Source of the DNA: Porpolomopsis calyptriformis
Taxonomy: Eukaryota; Basidiomycota; Agaricomycetes; Agaricales; Hygrophoraceae
Direction: 5' to 3'
Length of the DNA: 64,000 nt
NCBI GenBank assembly: GCA_951640195.1
Contig: OX621174.1
Coordinates: 248,001 to 312,000 of the forward strand
Below are positions 53,029 through 64,000 of the stretch, piece by piece. The position numbers were made by a program, and so were the translations under genes. The notes beneath the pieces are model-generated. The model had not been told where the DNA came from. It was given only the letters and a program-made list of their open reading frames with translations, and did not search any database. Every line of letters starts with the position of its first letter. The first letter of the stretch is position 1.

Positions 53029-55410
53029 TCACCACCGATCAGCACGGATGGGGCTGTATTGTCGCTCGGGCTCATTGCTCTTTCCAATCTCAGGTGCCAT
53101 CCAACCTGGCGTGCCACGCCACAAAGAAATTGTTGATTCGTCAGATTCAACACGGACAGAAATGTCGAAGTCGATAAGCCACAAACGACGGACTCCATTA
53201 ACAACAACATTCTGCGGCTTGATATCGAGGTGAGCGACGCCGTGCTGGTGAAGAAAGGCAACGCCTTCTACAAGCTGATGCATGAGGTCCGTGACCGAGT
53301 CACCAAAGTCAAAGTCAAGCCCGATGTCAAGCCGGTTTCCTTCAGGCAATATGATGACACATTCCAGGTCGAACTTGAAAAAGTCGAGTAGAGGAATTGT
53401 GTGGTTAAGCTGAGATTTCGACAAGTGGAGATGCCGGAGAATGTCAAGTTCATTGGATCTGTAATAGAGCAACTTTACAACTGCCCTCTTCCCTAAATGG
53501 CTGGCATAGCGCATTGTGGGAGGCAGCTTGTGGTCCCAACCCTGATCAGCATTATTATAAGACAAGGAGGTCCAGTGGCATACCTTGTTCAATGGTTCCC
53601 AATTATCGTGCAAAGTCTTATTGGGCTGTAGTTTATAACCTGCATTTGCAAGTGTACTGACAACCTCTTGAGCATCGTAGATCTCCTCTGCCTTCGAAGG
53701 CTGGTGATTGCTGTGGACTCCACAGGACTGCCCCAGCCCTGATCCCTGGCTTCCCTCATGCTGAGAAGTTGGATCTCTCTTCCGATTTGATGTGAAGCTT
53801 GCGTAATCTTCTTTTTTAGCAACGTATTTTATCATCGCGATCATGGACTCAGCCTTTCCCAAATAACCCGATGCCTGTCGGGCCACCTTGACGAAGTTGT
53901 AGAGCTCGAATATAAACTTGAACAACTGATGCGGGCGATCCAAGCGAAAGATCTTTTCAACATAGAAAACCTAGCACAGTGGTTGAGAATTTGAGATCAC
54001 GTAAAGGTTCATACATACTGAAGAATTCCTTCGATCTGGTTGGTAAAGCAAGAATCGATTGACTCTGAATGCATTATCAATATAGAGCGCCATGACAATA
54101 AGCGGATCGGCGTCTCCCGGGAGAAATGAGTTCCCAAGTCGGACAGCACAAGATGCCTGAAGAAGCATCTGATACAGATCGCTGTAATCTGGGTTTGATT
54201 GGACATTGAAAACCAACAATGGAAGATCACGGATGCTCAGATGAAAATCACTTCTCGGGGTATAGCGATATTTTTCTCCCCCGGATGTGACTTCGGCAAT
54301 AAGGGTTAACGGCCAGTCGGCACCACTACGATGTAGCATCAGTCTGCGAAGTAAAAGGCAAATGGCAGCACAAACAATTGGTATTCTGCAACAGCAAGAT
54401 GTTCCTGAAAATACGACCCCAACTGCGAAAAGTCAGATAATATGTGGCCTTCACAAACTTTGCCGGCCTTTCTCCAGACTTGGGTTACAAACAAAATTTG
54501 ATAATGATAAAATTCAGCTTCTTCAACCCATCGATCCCTTGCCGAATCGTCATGAAGTTGCATGGAGTTCACTTGAAAAAACCTATCGAAATCATTACTG
54601 AGCTTGGTTCGGAGAAACTTAGTATCCTATGGAATTGTTCAAGTTGCTAACCAATGCAAATTGTCAGAATGCTCACCATGTTAGCCGAGATGAACCGCTG
54701 CTGTTCCAGCTTCTCTTTGAGTGCAGTGACGTAAGGGGGCTCAGCCCCTGACAGCCTGGCAATGCGGTTAGATAGGAGGCTCTGGGGTCCCCCAAAGTCT
54801 CCTTGTGCAGGCGCTTGGAACGTTGCGAGGGGGCGAGAGTCGGCAGTGTGGATAAATGCAGCATAGTTTGGCGTGGCAAGAGAATTTGAGTTGTCTGGTG
54901 TAAGGATCCATCGAAAGGGAGAGCATTGAGGTTTAGATTAGTAGAGTGGATAAATAAGTTGCGGTAACGTGAAAAACAAGTGTCCAATATCCATCAGTGA
55001 TCATGAAAATGGGAAGAAATGGAGAGCAAAGTACCCGGTTCAGCCATAGGGGGCGTCTCCACCAGGATATGTAGGTAGCGATGCTCGGGCTGTTGAGGAA
55101 AGTACTCATTTAGCCTATCCAAAGGATCCATTGGCCGGGGCTCGAATTGGGTCGGGTCTTGGAATGGCACTTTGATATGGTCGAGAGGGATGGATACCTG
55201 TCGGGCGAATGTAAGCCTGTAGAACCAGCCAAAATCAAGACCGCTCACTAGGGAAAGCTCAAGTGCGTCGGCAGGAAGGTGGTCGAATTCAGGTTTGTTC
55301 TCTTCCTTGATGATTTCTCTGAAATAGCTGACGGAACTCCCCTCATCAATATCGATAGGGAAGGCGTTCTCTGGGGGATCACCCAGGCGCAAGCAGTTGA
55401 GTTCGAGCAT
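53029..55410 (-). CDS. Crinkler-type protein: CRN header plus protein kinase domain
   Basis: Exons 55410-55035, 54894-54677, 54626-54415, 54343-54019 and 53970-53029 join in phases 1, 0, 2 and 0 and give about 690 residues. Residues 1-110 match the ubiquitin-like Crinkler header (L-x-L-N-C-L-x-L-G-D-P-P, later L-x-x-Y-F-P-x-x-P-E-H-R-Y-L-H-I-L-V). Middle exons form the usual helical connector. The kinase domain has the VAIK-type Lys at about 543, alpha-C Glu at about 551, H-L-D-I-K-P-Q-N (Asp about 626), D-F-D (about 644) and A-P-E. It ends at a TGA right after R-A-D-R-W, where relatives read W-S-C-G and go on through the C-lobe; kinase-like reading continues after the TGA, so this is probably a nonsense mutation. 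An in-frame 42-bp intron (GTATGC...GATCAG, in exon 5) is possible. Confidence 0.7.
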
Positions 55411-55864
55411 TGTGGAGATGAGGGTCGATGATGAGGGAGTGCAGACCACCAAGTCACCTTGTTTACAACAAGGTCACTCCTGGTGGGAATTCAGTCTCGG
55501 TGGGCATAATGTGTCTTACAAGACTATATTATAACTTGAACTATTTGCTGATGGTAATATGGTTGGCGACGGCAGGCGAAAGCGATGATGATGCAAAGGA
55601 TTATTTGGATGGTAAAGAGGAACACCAAACAGCGAGAAACGCCTCTCATGATTGGGAATGTACAGTTTCCAAAGCGATCACATACAAAAAGATAGAGCAA
55701 CCAGACGGGAACGTAAGACAAAAGTCAGAATAAGAGTGGCGGATTACTATATATTTCATTTGGAGACATCTGGGGCGCGCGAGATACCAATAACCGTGAT
55801 GATCCTGAAACAAAGACAAGAGAGGTGAAGCATGGAGATGGGTGCAGATATTAGAAAGTGTGTT
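55411..55864. other. Intergenic, no gene recognised
   Basis: Contains the promoter of the Crinkler-kinase gene and the 3' end of the WW gene. A hydrophobic minus-strand frame at 55524-55721 has no ATG-supported start or family. Confidence 0.35.
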
Positions 55865-56678
55865 CTAAACCATATCGTGTCCCTCAGTGACCGGTTGGGA
55901 GTTTACGTTCTCAGGCTCGAGTATGACTGGAGCTGGGGATGATGTGGTGTCTTCCTGTTGTTGATGTGACAGCCGAGGGTCTTTCCAAGATGTGAGTTTT
56001 ATGTTGTGATCGACAAAATACATCCGACCCCTGCGATCATAACGGGCTTCCCAGCCTTGTGGCAAGTCGGATGGTACAGGGGGGAGTCTGGGGTCGATCC
56101 AAGTCGTAGTCTTTGTGTTATAGTCGACAAAGTACGTCCGACCCTTGCGGTCAAGGCGAGGCTCCCATCCCGGTGGCAGGGAAGGAAGTCTAGGATCGAT
56201 CCAAGTTGTGGTTCGTGTGCTGTGGTCGACAAAGTACACTCGGTCGTTGGCATCTTTACGATACTCCCAACCGGTTGGCAGGGGACCCCATCTAGGGTCG
56301 ATCCTACTCCGTTGTTTCGTGTTGCGATTAACATAGTATATGGCATCCTTAGTGCGTACTTCTTCCCATCCCTCAGGTAGAGGGGGGTACATTGCAGAGC
56401 CCTGAACGGAGTGGTCTGTTGATGCTGCTTCCGGCTCTTCTAACATCAAGCTAATGAATATGTTGCACTTCGAGCAGTTGCTAACAAATACCCTTCACGC
56501 TTGAAATTAAACCATCACTGGTGGGTGGTTGATCTTCGCCGGGCGCTCTCTGAATTAACGAGATTTGTGAGCTTGGAGGTAGCCTTGATAATGGATGGAT
56601 AGTTACCTCTGCATTTTCGGCGCCAAAACCACACTCTGGGTCCATTGACATGGCATTGGTACCAGTGTCGAGAGACAT
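55865..56678 (-). CDS. Protein with four WW domains
   Basis: Exons 56678-56607, 56549-56492 and 56439-55865 join in phases 0 and 1 to 234 residues. WW domains lie at about 64-93, 97-127, 131-161 and 169-199. Repeats 2-4 have the full pattern L-P-x-G-W-E ... Y-F-V-D-H/Y ... T-x-W-x-D-P-R (repeat 4 has T-S-W-K). Repeat 1 has Arg in place of the second Trp (R-S-R-I-D-P). WW domains bind Pro-rich PPxY ligands, so this is probably an adaptor; there is no HECT or other catalytic domain. The short acidic tail has no motif. The spacing of repeats 2, 3 and 4 resembles the WW array of NEDD4/Rsp5 proteins, but this gene has only the array. Confidence 0.8.
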
Positions 56679-57083
56679 GGTAGATCAGCTTACGTACTTC
56701 TGCTCAAAACCAGTGATCGAGGACAGCCAACTGCACTGCGATAGCGGGATGATGTTATGGTGGCGCCTTTTTTTGAATAATATGCGAAAACATTTTTAGC
56801 AGTTTTGGCATTCCCTTTGGGCTTGACTTGATGGACAGATTGAAAGATGTTGGGTTCCACAAATGGGTACCTGCTGTGTATTCTGTGGTCAGCCATAGTT
56901 GTCGATAGCCTCAAGTACGACAAACCGAAGACGATTCCTTCCAGAGGCACTCACGACGGCGTTACCCATTCGTGGCCAAAAGCCACCCCATCACGGGATT
57001 TACCGGTGTCCCTGATGCACTCTGTTTAGCGTCAAATATTCTTTTTGCCTTTTTGTTTATTATCGAGCTCGTCGTCCCCTTCG
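56679..57083. promoter_or_regulatory. Divergent region between the WW and Msb1/Mug8 genes
   Basis: 405 bp between two divergent start codons. No TATA box is obvious. A minus-strand frame at 56690-56950 has no recognisable product. Confidence 0.35.
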
Positions 57084-60000
57084 ATGCCGAGCCTATTTAC
57101 TCGTTCTCGCACACAATCTTCTCCAAATAAAAAACTCTCGTTACCTACCGATGACACCAGACTCACTTCCGACGAGTTTGGCAGGGTCACCAGCAGATCG
57201 TCTGGTCGTGGCATTGCCTCCGTGCCGTCTCTAGGCAAAAAGGACAAAAAGCGCGATAAAGACGATAAACGCCCCGCTCGCCGTCTGGACATTCCAGAGG
57301 CTCAAGACACCTCCTCAATCCCTGATGGCGCCTTTTTGCCTCTTTGTTTGGATCGCCCGGTTGACGAAACAGGCGTGGAATTTCCAACTGAGCATCCTTA
57401 TGGCTACCTCTCCTATGAACGTCATGTTATTCTTGGCCTTGATCAAGTATCACGCCTCGTCCGAGTCGTCGCTTCCGAGCTCGAGTCCCGCGGTGGTCTC
57501 ACGACCCCTTTCATTTTCTCAACTCTCGCACTTGATATATCGGCACCTGCCATTAAACGTCTTATTCAAACATTTTTAGCCACATGCACCCATCCTTCTG
57601 CCGACGCTGAGCGCCGCTGGAGAGACGAAGCCAGATTCGCTGGCATGCACGAACTTGGAACCTGTCTCCGTTGGGGGCTCGCCCGAGTCGTACGCCACGT
57701 TGGCGGACAAGAAGTTCGTGGTTTCATCTCTTGGGATTATTATGTTCAGTTCCGGACTTCAGAAGCTTGTAAGTGACTTCACCGTTGTTATCACGGCCAA
57801 TCTAACTTGCAAGCTTAGCACTGAATTATCCGCCTGCACACTTTGCTACCTTCTTATCTGGTCTCTCCCAGCCCCTCCAGGGAATAATAGTCACAGTTCT
57901 CACCCTTCTCAGTCGCATGACTGCCCATAGCTCTTCATCAGGTCACACCCCTCCCACCCTCTCACCCCTTTTTGGGCCCCTTCTCTTCGGTCTTGGCCCG
58001 CCAACTCTCGCATTCCACCACGCCTACGTCCACTACCTCTGGGCAGCAAACGCTACAGAGCACCTCCTCCTTGCCTTCGTCCGTTGGCAAGACACTCCCT
58101 CTACTAACTCCGCCACCAACACCATACCCGGAAGTGCGGCCGCCCTCGGTGTCCCAGCTCGTCTCAAAGACTGGATCCGTGGCTACCCCGCCATGTTGCC
58201 CTTCCTAAAAGACGACGCCAAAAATCACAAACCTCAAGCCCGGCGAGGCGCTCGGACAATCCGCCTGATGAGCGTTCGCAGGAACGTAAGAATGTATTCT
58301 CCCGATCTTGTCAAAACGGCTGCCTCATGGGGTCAGCGCCCTAAACCCGGCCAACCCTCAAACCAACGCGGCTTCTCAATGTCGAAAGAGTGGGATAGGA
58401 TCGCGCCAGCGACGCTCAAGTTGTCCCCGCGGTACTCCGAGGCGTTCAAGAAACGTATGGATATGCCACCAAATTTCAATCCTGATATAGGTGCTTCAGG
58501 GTTACTGTCCAGCGCACAGTCGACCATGTCTACGGAGACTTCTTCATCGACCCTTGAGGAAAAGGATTATTTCAGTTTAGGAACTGGGCCACTCGGGGAG
58601 CCGCGGGAAGGGGTCAATCGGTTCAGGAGTCTTACCGACATGAAATGGGGAGAGTTCGAGAAGATGGGTTTTGGTGGATTAGAATCAGACGAGAAGAAAC
58701 TGCAGTTCGACCTGACGGAGGGCGCGAGAACTGTGAGTTTGGAGGTGGACTGTCCCTCACGTCTTTCGTTCCCTTTTCACTAAAGCTATGCCTCTAGGCT
58801 CGAGCCGCGAAACGGTCCACCCTAACTTGGAACGATTTCTCTGATTCTGGCTTTACGCGGACGGATGCACCGCTTAGTGCAACATTGCAATTCAGTTCAC
58901 CTGTCGCCTCGACCATATCCTCGTGGCCGGAACATAACGCAGAGATTTCGAAAAAGCTGAAAAAGACGCAGCGTGCGTTGCCGCCATTTGGTTGGGACAC
59001 TGAACCGATAATGGGGTCCGAGGAGATGGTGGAGGAAGCCTTCGTAGACGTGTTTTGCGATTTGATTTACGGTGGTGGATGGATGGACTTGGAGAGAGGA
59101 GAAGAACTCGACAGGGAATGTAATTGGGCTTTGGTGTGTCTTTTTTTTTTTTTGGAGTTGATTGCCCATTCTAAGCGATCATGTCAGGTGGAGTTCAAGT
59201 CCCTTCCTAATCAACGGGCCATTGCTCCCGGGAGTTCTGATCCACGAACGGCTACAACACTATTACTATTCGAAGAGTTCGTTCCTTTCGAATACAGACA
59301 GCTCCTTGCGGAGGGAACTACTAGTCGTCGGCGATTTCCCTCGCTTTTCTCGGCGTCCGGTAAATCGAAACAATGGAAACAGGCATCGACACTCAACGGC
59401 CGGCCCTACGTCATCGGGCTCGTCCCTCGCAGTCCATCGTATCGTGAGGTCGAATTCGAAGGCTTACTCCACGGAGCTGGCGGTACAAAGGTCATCTCTT
59501 TAGGGACAAAAACACCTCGTGTGCAATCTGTTGCGCTTACCACGATCGACCCCATGGAAAGATCACGCTCTACCAAGTTTTTTACCACATCTCCTATTGT
59601 GACGAAGGCGGGCAAGATGCAGAATGAAGAATCGCAAACAGATGCGACCGCGTCGCCGTCTTCGAAGCGGATGTCGCGCTTTCGTTTGCCCGGCGGGATC
59701 CCTGTACCCAAAGGGGGGAGAGCACCGGCAGAGTATTCGAGTGTGGATTTTGAGACGAGACTGGCTAGTTACAGTGATGACGAGTATGAGAGGGATGGAG
59801 CTGGGAAGAGTAAGGCCAATGCGGAGAAACGCGGGAAGAGGGAGTCAAAAGATGATGCTTGGATGGAGATTCTTGTTGGGACGCAGGACCGGATGGGTGG
59901 ACAAGAAGCTGAATTCCGGAAGGCGAAGAGTGTGAAGGAAGCGAAGTCAGATCCTGAGTCTGCTAGTATGGAGGTCGCCCAGGCACTTGCTGGACTTGGT

Positions 60001-60981
60001 CCCACGCCCTTTTCGGACGACGAGGGTGATAGTCGGTATATGGAGACTATTCCTGATGATGTTGTTGATGAGGTCCAGCTCGTGCCTAGGAGGATGGCCA
60101 TGTATGATCCTATCGCTCCGCTAGACTTGGAAGACCACCACAAGTATGCAGACGAGGACGAAGCTGAGCCAGAAAGCGAGCCAGAGCCTGAACCCGAAGG
60201 AATGCACGACCACGAGGACGAGGAGGTGCAGGAAGAGGACAATCAGATCATGTTGGCTTCTGGCTTGTCGCACCGGCAACAACAAAAGGCGCAAAGGCGC
60301 CTTGGATACTTTGACTTACATCCTGAACGAAGACCTGGTTCGACACAGGATGATGACCCCCGAAGCCGTCTTGAACATGATAGCGATGAGGACGAGGATG
60401 AGGGGGATGACGAAGAAATTTATGGTCCGCCTGAAGCCAGCAATTATGTGGCGCCATTGGTCCCACGAAAGTCTACCGGGCACTCTGCAGCGAGAACACA
60501 CGGGCTGCCTTCGACTGGCGTCGATATTCCCGACTTTGGACAGGCGGAAGACCGAAGGTCCGAGAGGGAGAGGAATCGTCTTGCCAAGCCGGACTTCGTT
60601 GGTGATATTGATGGTGGGAATAGAAACGGAACCAGCTTTGTGAGCACGTCAACGAAGCCTGGTTCGTCAAGTAAAACCGCGGCGCTGATCGAAATGTACC
60701 GTCAGCGCGAGCGAGGAGGGGTGCCCAGCCCCGAGGCTACCATCACCCCTTCGCGCTTGCCCGTGCGCGCCCTCCCTGCGACACCGAGAGATACACTGCC
60801 CCAACAAGCTTCTGGGTCTGGGTCTGGGTCTGGATTGGCGTCATCTACGCTCCCTGCGGTGGGGGTGGTGGCGGCTTTGGACCCGCATATTACTGACGTC
60901 ACTTTTGTAGATGGCGGCCGATCTAGCCCTGGACGATATAAACACGGCGAGCCGCTTCACAGGGTTCTCGAAGAGGAATAA
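57084..60981 (+). CDS. Msb1/Mug8-domain protein
   Basis: Exons 57084-57768, 57819-58732, 58798-59133 and 59188-60981 join in phases 1, 0 and 0 to 1242 residues; the last intron (54 bp) keeps the frame and is recognised by GTGTGT...TCAG around a run of 13 T. The N-terminal 500 residues hold the Msb1/Mug8 domain: the segment G-L-T-T-P-F-I-F-S-T-L with following helices, the H-E-L-G-T-C-L-R-W-G-L-A-R-V element, and F-I-S-W-D-Y-Y. In yeasts such proteins act in polarised growth with Cdc42/Rho signalling and in meiosis. The C-terminal half is low in complexity, with acidic blocks (about 950-1000) and Gly/Ser repeats, probably disordered. I chose the ATG at 57084 because the longer frame starts without ATG. 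Confidence 0.75.
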
Positions 60982-61448
60982 TTGGCGAAATGAGGGTTCC
61001 GTTGTCGATCGATCTATGTGATTAACCTCTAATAAATCGTATATGCCCCCCCCCTCCCCTCTCCCTTCTCTTCCCCCTCACCACCCCTCGTCCCTTTCAT
61101 CATCTATCTGGGCGCTCGATTGGTTGAGAATTGGTTAATGGTTTAGATGGATATATGGTTACGACTGGTGGCGGCGGCGGCGGAAGTATGTGGGGGAATC
61201 CTATTTTACGTTGATGGATATAAATTTCCGCTCCTTCGTTCTTTCTGGCACTATATATACCCGGGAGCTGGATTACCGGTACTACTTACTACAACTCGTT
61301 CCCTTTGTTCACTCTCCCCTTTTATTTACTTTCAACTCACTCCCTTAACTCAGTCTATTATACAAAAAATTTTGTCCAACTATAATGTGCACCACGAATG
61401 GAAAAAAGGACGGAAGAAATCGCTGGCGCGCATGAATGGGAAAAAAAG
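60982..61448. other. 3' flank of the Msb1/Mug8 gene, low-complexity
   Basis: Contains a C/T-rich tract (61046-61100) and a short GGCGGCGGCGG run. No gene is recognised. Confidence 0.4.
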
Positions 61449-61532
61449 TTCCGACACGGGGAATCGAACCCCGAGCTGCCGCGCTACTCTAATGATGAGA
61501 GGCGGCAATGTTAGCCGTTACACCATATCGGA
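61449..61532 (-). tRNA. tRNA-Glu (CTC) with a 12-nt intron
   Basis: Read on the minus strand, the acceptor strands TCCGATA and TGTCGGA pair with one G-T. The D arm, T arm (GGGGTTCGATTCCCC) and A/B boxes are all good. The anticodon loop is CTCTCAC with CTC in positions 34-36. A 12-base intron (TCATTAGAGTAG) sits after position 37, the canonical place. The mature tRNA would be 72 nt without CCA. Discriminator base A at 61449. Confidence 0.95.
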
Positions 61533-61559
61533 AATAACTAAAGGTTTGCAAGTCTGAGG

Positions 61560-63450
61560 ATGTTTTCTCATGATGGACATGCTTTGCCCGTCTCTCCACC
61601 CTCTGACAAGCAATTTATTGCATACGCAAATATTCACGGTACAGCGAATTTGATTGAATCCTTCAAAACGGTGACCTTGCGCCACAGGTCAGTTCGTTTA
61701 TTTTTCCTTTTGTGCTGTAGGCACATTCTATGCGGAGCAAACGCCATCTGGTTTGGCGGGTGCTACTCTTTTATGCTTGTGCAAAGCAACCTTTCACAGA
61801 AGATGTATCTCTTCAATGATCACCAGTCTGCCATATCAATATCCGTTCTAACTTTTGTCCGTCTCTAGAGCCAACCGTCAGCCAGGATTTCCATGACGCA
61901 TTACTCTCTCGGCCCATTTTACCGGAAGGGTAAAAGAGTTCGAGTTTTTAAGGGAAGCATTGGACCAACGCCATCTCAATTTCCCAAGCCGTTGCGCTTT
62001 ATGTGGCATACCCGGGATGGAGTTGCTACTGCAATGGAAAATCTCATTCGACCATCACTGGTACACCCATATATTCTGGACATCTGCTACCACCCTCGAC
62101 AAGCTAAACGAAGGATTCGTGAAAATCCTTGATCTCACTGAATGACCGCGGTCGCTATCTTTAGGAACAGAGCGCAAAACTAACGTCCTCTAGGCTCTGG
62201 GTAGAAGGGTCTTATGGAGATGCTGATATCAATTAGTTCCTCGCCATCGACAACATTCAGAGTGACACGTTTGTCTTTCTTCGCTCGCATCTACTTCGCA
62301 TCAACGCCCGAGGAAGTATTCTTTTTACACACCGGCGGCTGTAATTGCCGAGGCATTAGTGAACACAGCTGGAGAATATCCAATACTCAGACTTCAGACC
62401 CCGGGCCTGAAAGAGGCGGCGAACCTTCTTGTCGAAGATGTAGGTATCGTTTTTCGCAACATCGCTCATGAAAGAAACGGGCACTACTCTGGGCAATATG
62501 CTCAAGTTGTATATCGGCAAGCATAAGTTAAAGTAGGTTTATATTTCTTTCGCCTAAGTTGAATGCAAGTGTGAATATACACTGACAGGCAATTCAACAG
62601 GAGAATGAGGAGTGATCTGTAGCGGCTACGTTGATCAACTAATCGAATGAAGAATGACACGATATCAGCAATTTCCTAAAGGTTCTCATTCCTTGACCTA
62701 GAAAATATCCCTGTGGAGATGATTGTTGAAGGTGCCAGACAGTTTTCCCACCTACAAGCGAACCCAATTTCCACCCCGTTACTTCTTAATGCTACACCCT
62801 CAGTATCGCCTCGTTCATCGACCTCCTCCTCGTCGCAGGGGCGAGTACCTAAACATACTCCATTACAGAAATTAAGGGAATGGAGCCAGTGTCATCAATG
62901 GAAGGCTCACGATGCAGGGACTCAGGTGGGTGACATGACTCCGATGTCTCGAATATCTTCTGAATCCTAGTCACTGATTTCTCTTATCCTCTCACCCATC
63001 AGTTTTCCGAAACTGAAGAAACTTATCAAGAGTAGCTCCGGTTATCTGTGACGCTCATCTATGGCGCGATCCAGGATATAAAAAGACCACGAATCACCAC
63101 AAATTGCGGGCTGAATGCGAGAAGTCCATACCACACATACGATCCTTGAATGAGGCATGAGATGATGTGTATGGCATGAATCATGAGCCGACGGTGGCCA
63201 AGTCAACTATGGGGAGATGCTTGTGGCGTCGTGGACCATACGACGAGGTTGAAGAATCGAGCCAGGAGGCACTTGAAGCGGAGAAGAATTATCTAGGAGC
63301 CAGTCATCCAGACATGCTTACCTCGCTGAATGATCTCGCATCGGTGTATGAATCAGAAGGACGGTACGAGGAGGCAGACGCGCTTCACAGGCATGTGCTG
63401 GCAAGCTGAGAGAAGCTTCTGGGGGCCAACCACCCATCTCGATAATGCTC
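61560..63450 (+). pseudogene. Decayed NB-ARC / TPR STAND receptor
   Basis: Pieces of a receptor appear in order but in shifting frames with stops. Around 62225-62340 the text reads F-L-A-I-D-N, then R-I-N-A-R-G-S-I-L-F-T, the sensor motif of NB-ARC proteins. Around 62390-62450 follows T-P-G-L-K-E-A-A-N-L-L, the start of the ARC part. At about 63240-63415 there is a kinesin-light-chain-type TPR (A-L-E-A-E-K-N-Y-L-G-A-S-H-P-D, then L-A-S-V-Y-E-S-E-G-R-Y-E-E-A). The next repeat starts E-K-L-L-G-A-N-H-P after a stop. The P-loop region is not readable. Fungal NB-ARC-TPR proteins are STAND-type immune or allorecognition receptors. The 5' limit is uncertain. Confidence 0.6.
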
Positions 63451-63557
63451 TCGCAGGGATGTGTTATTCGCAAGAACGTTACGATGTGGCTCGAAACGCT
63501 TTACAGAATAACGATCCACTCTATCACGTGATACCCACCAACCTTGACCACAACGAG

Positions 63558-64000
63558 ATGGCAAAGCTCACCGACCTGCCTGTGGAGCTCATAGAGCACA
63601 CCCTGTCGCTTATGGGAGGTTCTCTGGTTAATTCCACGCGAGTCAACAAGTGGTTTGGCGCGATCGCGACTCGACTCTTGTATCGTGAAATAAGGCTATC
63701 CTTTACCAACGACCCCGACGACCTTCTGTTTATTTACTATCCCAGACCTCACCAGCTGTTGCGAGCTATAATTGGTCGGCCTTCTCTCGGAGAATACGTT
63801 CGATCCCTGAATGTCCGCGCGGAGAAAGGGTGCCTTGCTGAACATGGTTATTCTGATCTCCTCCCAATTTTTGCTGAGAAAGCTGCCTCGCATGGTTTGT
63901 CGGAGGATGTGCAAGAAGCCATAAAGAAAGGGCATTTTCATGCCAAGTTGCTCTTGCTGCTTTGTTATCTCCCAGCTCTCCGTACGCTTGATATCCGTGG
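63558..64000 (+). CDS. F-box protein, 5' part (runs off the window)
   Basis: An ATG at 63558 opens 147 codons that stay open to the window end. The N-terminus reads L-T-D-L-P-V-E-L-I-E-H-T-L and then S-T-R-V-N-K-W-F, L-Y-R-E-I-R-L, which is the F-box pattern. F-box proteins link substrates to Skp1-Cullin ubiquitin ligases. The following part is helical and Leu-rich, as in the many Agaricomycete F-box/LRR-like proteins, and ends L-R-T-L-D-I-R-G. An upstream exon cannot be excluded. The neighbouring TPR pieces lie in other frames and end before this start. Confidence 0.7.
   Translation, partial: MAKLTDLPVELIEHTLSLMGGSLVNSTRVNKWFGAIATRLLYREIRLSFTNDPDDLLFIYYPRPHQLLRAIIGRPSLGEYVRSLNVRAEKGCLAEHGYSDLLPIFAEKAASHGLSEDVQEAIKKGHFHAKLLLLLCYLPALRTLDIR

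Noticed and set aside
55524..55721. Hydrophobic 65-residue minus-strand frame
   Set aside because: No ATG start with context and no recognisable family; lies in the intergenic region.
56690..56950. 86-codon minus-strand frame between the WW and Msb1/Mug8 genes
   Set aside because: No domain, poor start context and it occupies the divergent promoter space.

Overview
The window looks like nuclear DNA of a mushroom-forming basidiomycete (Agaricomycetes). Genes are split by many introns of about 45-75 bp with GT(A/G)NGT donors. The gene content is typical of that group: a NACHT-WD40 STAND receptor, a Crinkler-type kinase, CVNH lectin domains, an Msb1/Mug8-domain protein, chromodomain Ty3/Gypsy elements and Plavaka-like transposase remnants. 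All gene models were built by eye from frames, splice signals and family memory. No alignment or transcript was available.

Left gene block (1-15.4 kb). A three-helix membrane protein (274-1308) is followed by a tandem CVNH lectin (1711-3115, minus). Next come two tandem copies of a small PD-(D/E)XK nuclease-like gene (4444-5089 and 6565-7164, plus). Each copy is followed by a broken copy of the 3' end of the neighbouring receptor gene. The intact receptor is an eight-exon NACHT-WD40 gene (7514-12064, minus) with 12 very similar WD40 repeats. It shares a 197-bp divergent promoter region with a five-exon single-pass membrane protein (12262-13016). A cysteine-rich membrane protein (14193-14831, minus) closes the block.

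Transposon block (15.4-52.2 kb). A plus-strand reading frame of about 955 codons, transposase-like, is cut into three pieces by two Gypsy elements. Element A1 (17315-24298, TSD AAGAC) is a chromovirus. Element B (24500-33578, TSD ACGA) belongs to another lineage and carries an intron-containing antisense gene with a Zn2Cys6 cluster. Removing each insertion with one target duplication restores the frame across both junctions. Element C (about 34730-38122) is a pol-less relative of B encoding a Gag-like protein with C-terminal membrane helices; it was later hit by a solo LTR (35386-35762, TSD GATGG). A decayed Plavaka-type transposon with two divergent genes (39.2-43.5 kb) follows, then foldback/MITE-like repeats with a tRNA-derived segment. 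Last is A2 (45232-52215, TSD CCCAC), a sister of A1 of exactly the same length (6984 bp) whose LTRs read as identical. A1 and A2 share a self-priming signal, a -1 frameshift site at the gag stop and an extra sense ORF after pol. Nearly all nonsense codons in these elements are CGA/CGG to TGA changes, i.e. CpG to TpG.

Right gene block (52.2-64 kb). A Crinkler-header protein kinase (53029-55410, minus) ends at a premature TGA. It is followed by a four-WW-domain protein (55865-56678, minus), an Msb1/Mug8-domain protein of about 1242 residues (57084-60981, plus), a tRNA-Glu(CTC) with a 12-nt intron (61449-61532, minus), a decayed NB-ARC/TPR receptor (61560-63450) and an F-box gene running off the end. 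Both flanks of the transposon block are therefore rich in genes of the innate-immunity, self-recognition or effector type. The best candidates for new biology are the antisense zinc-cluster gene in element B, the Gag-membrane protein of element C, the extra ORF of the A elements and the linkage of a nuclease gene pair to a NACHT-WD40 receptor.
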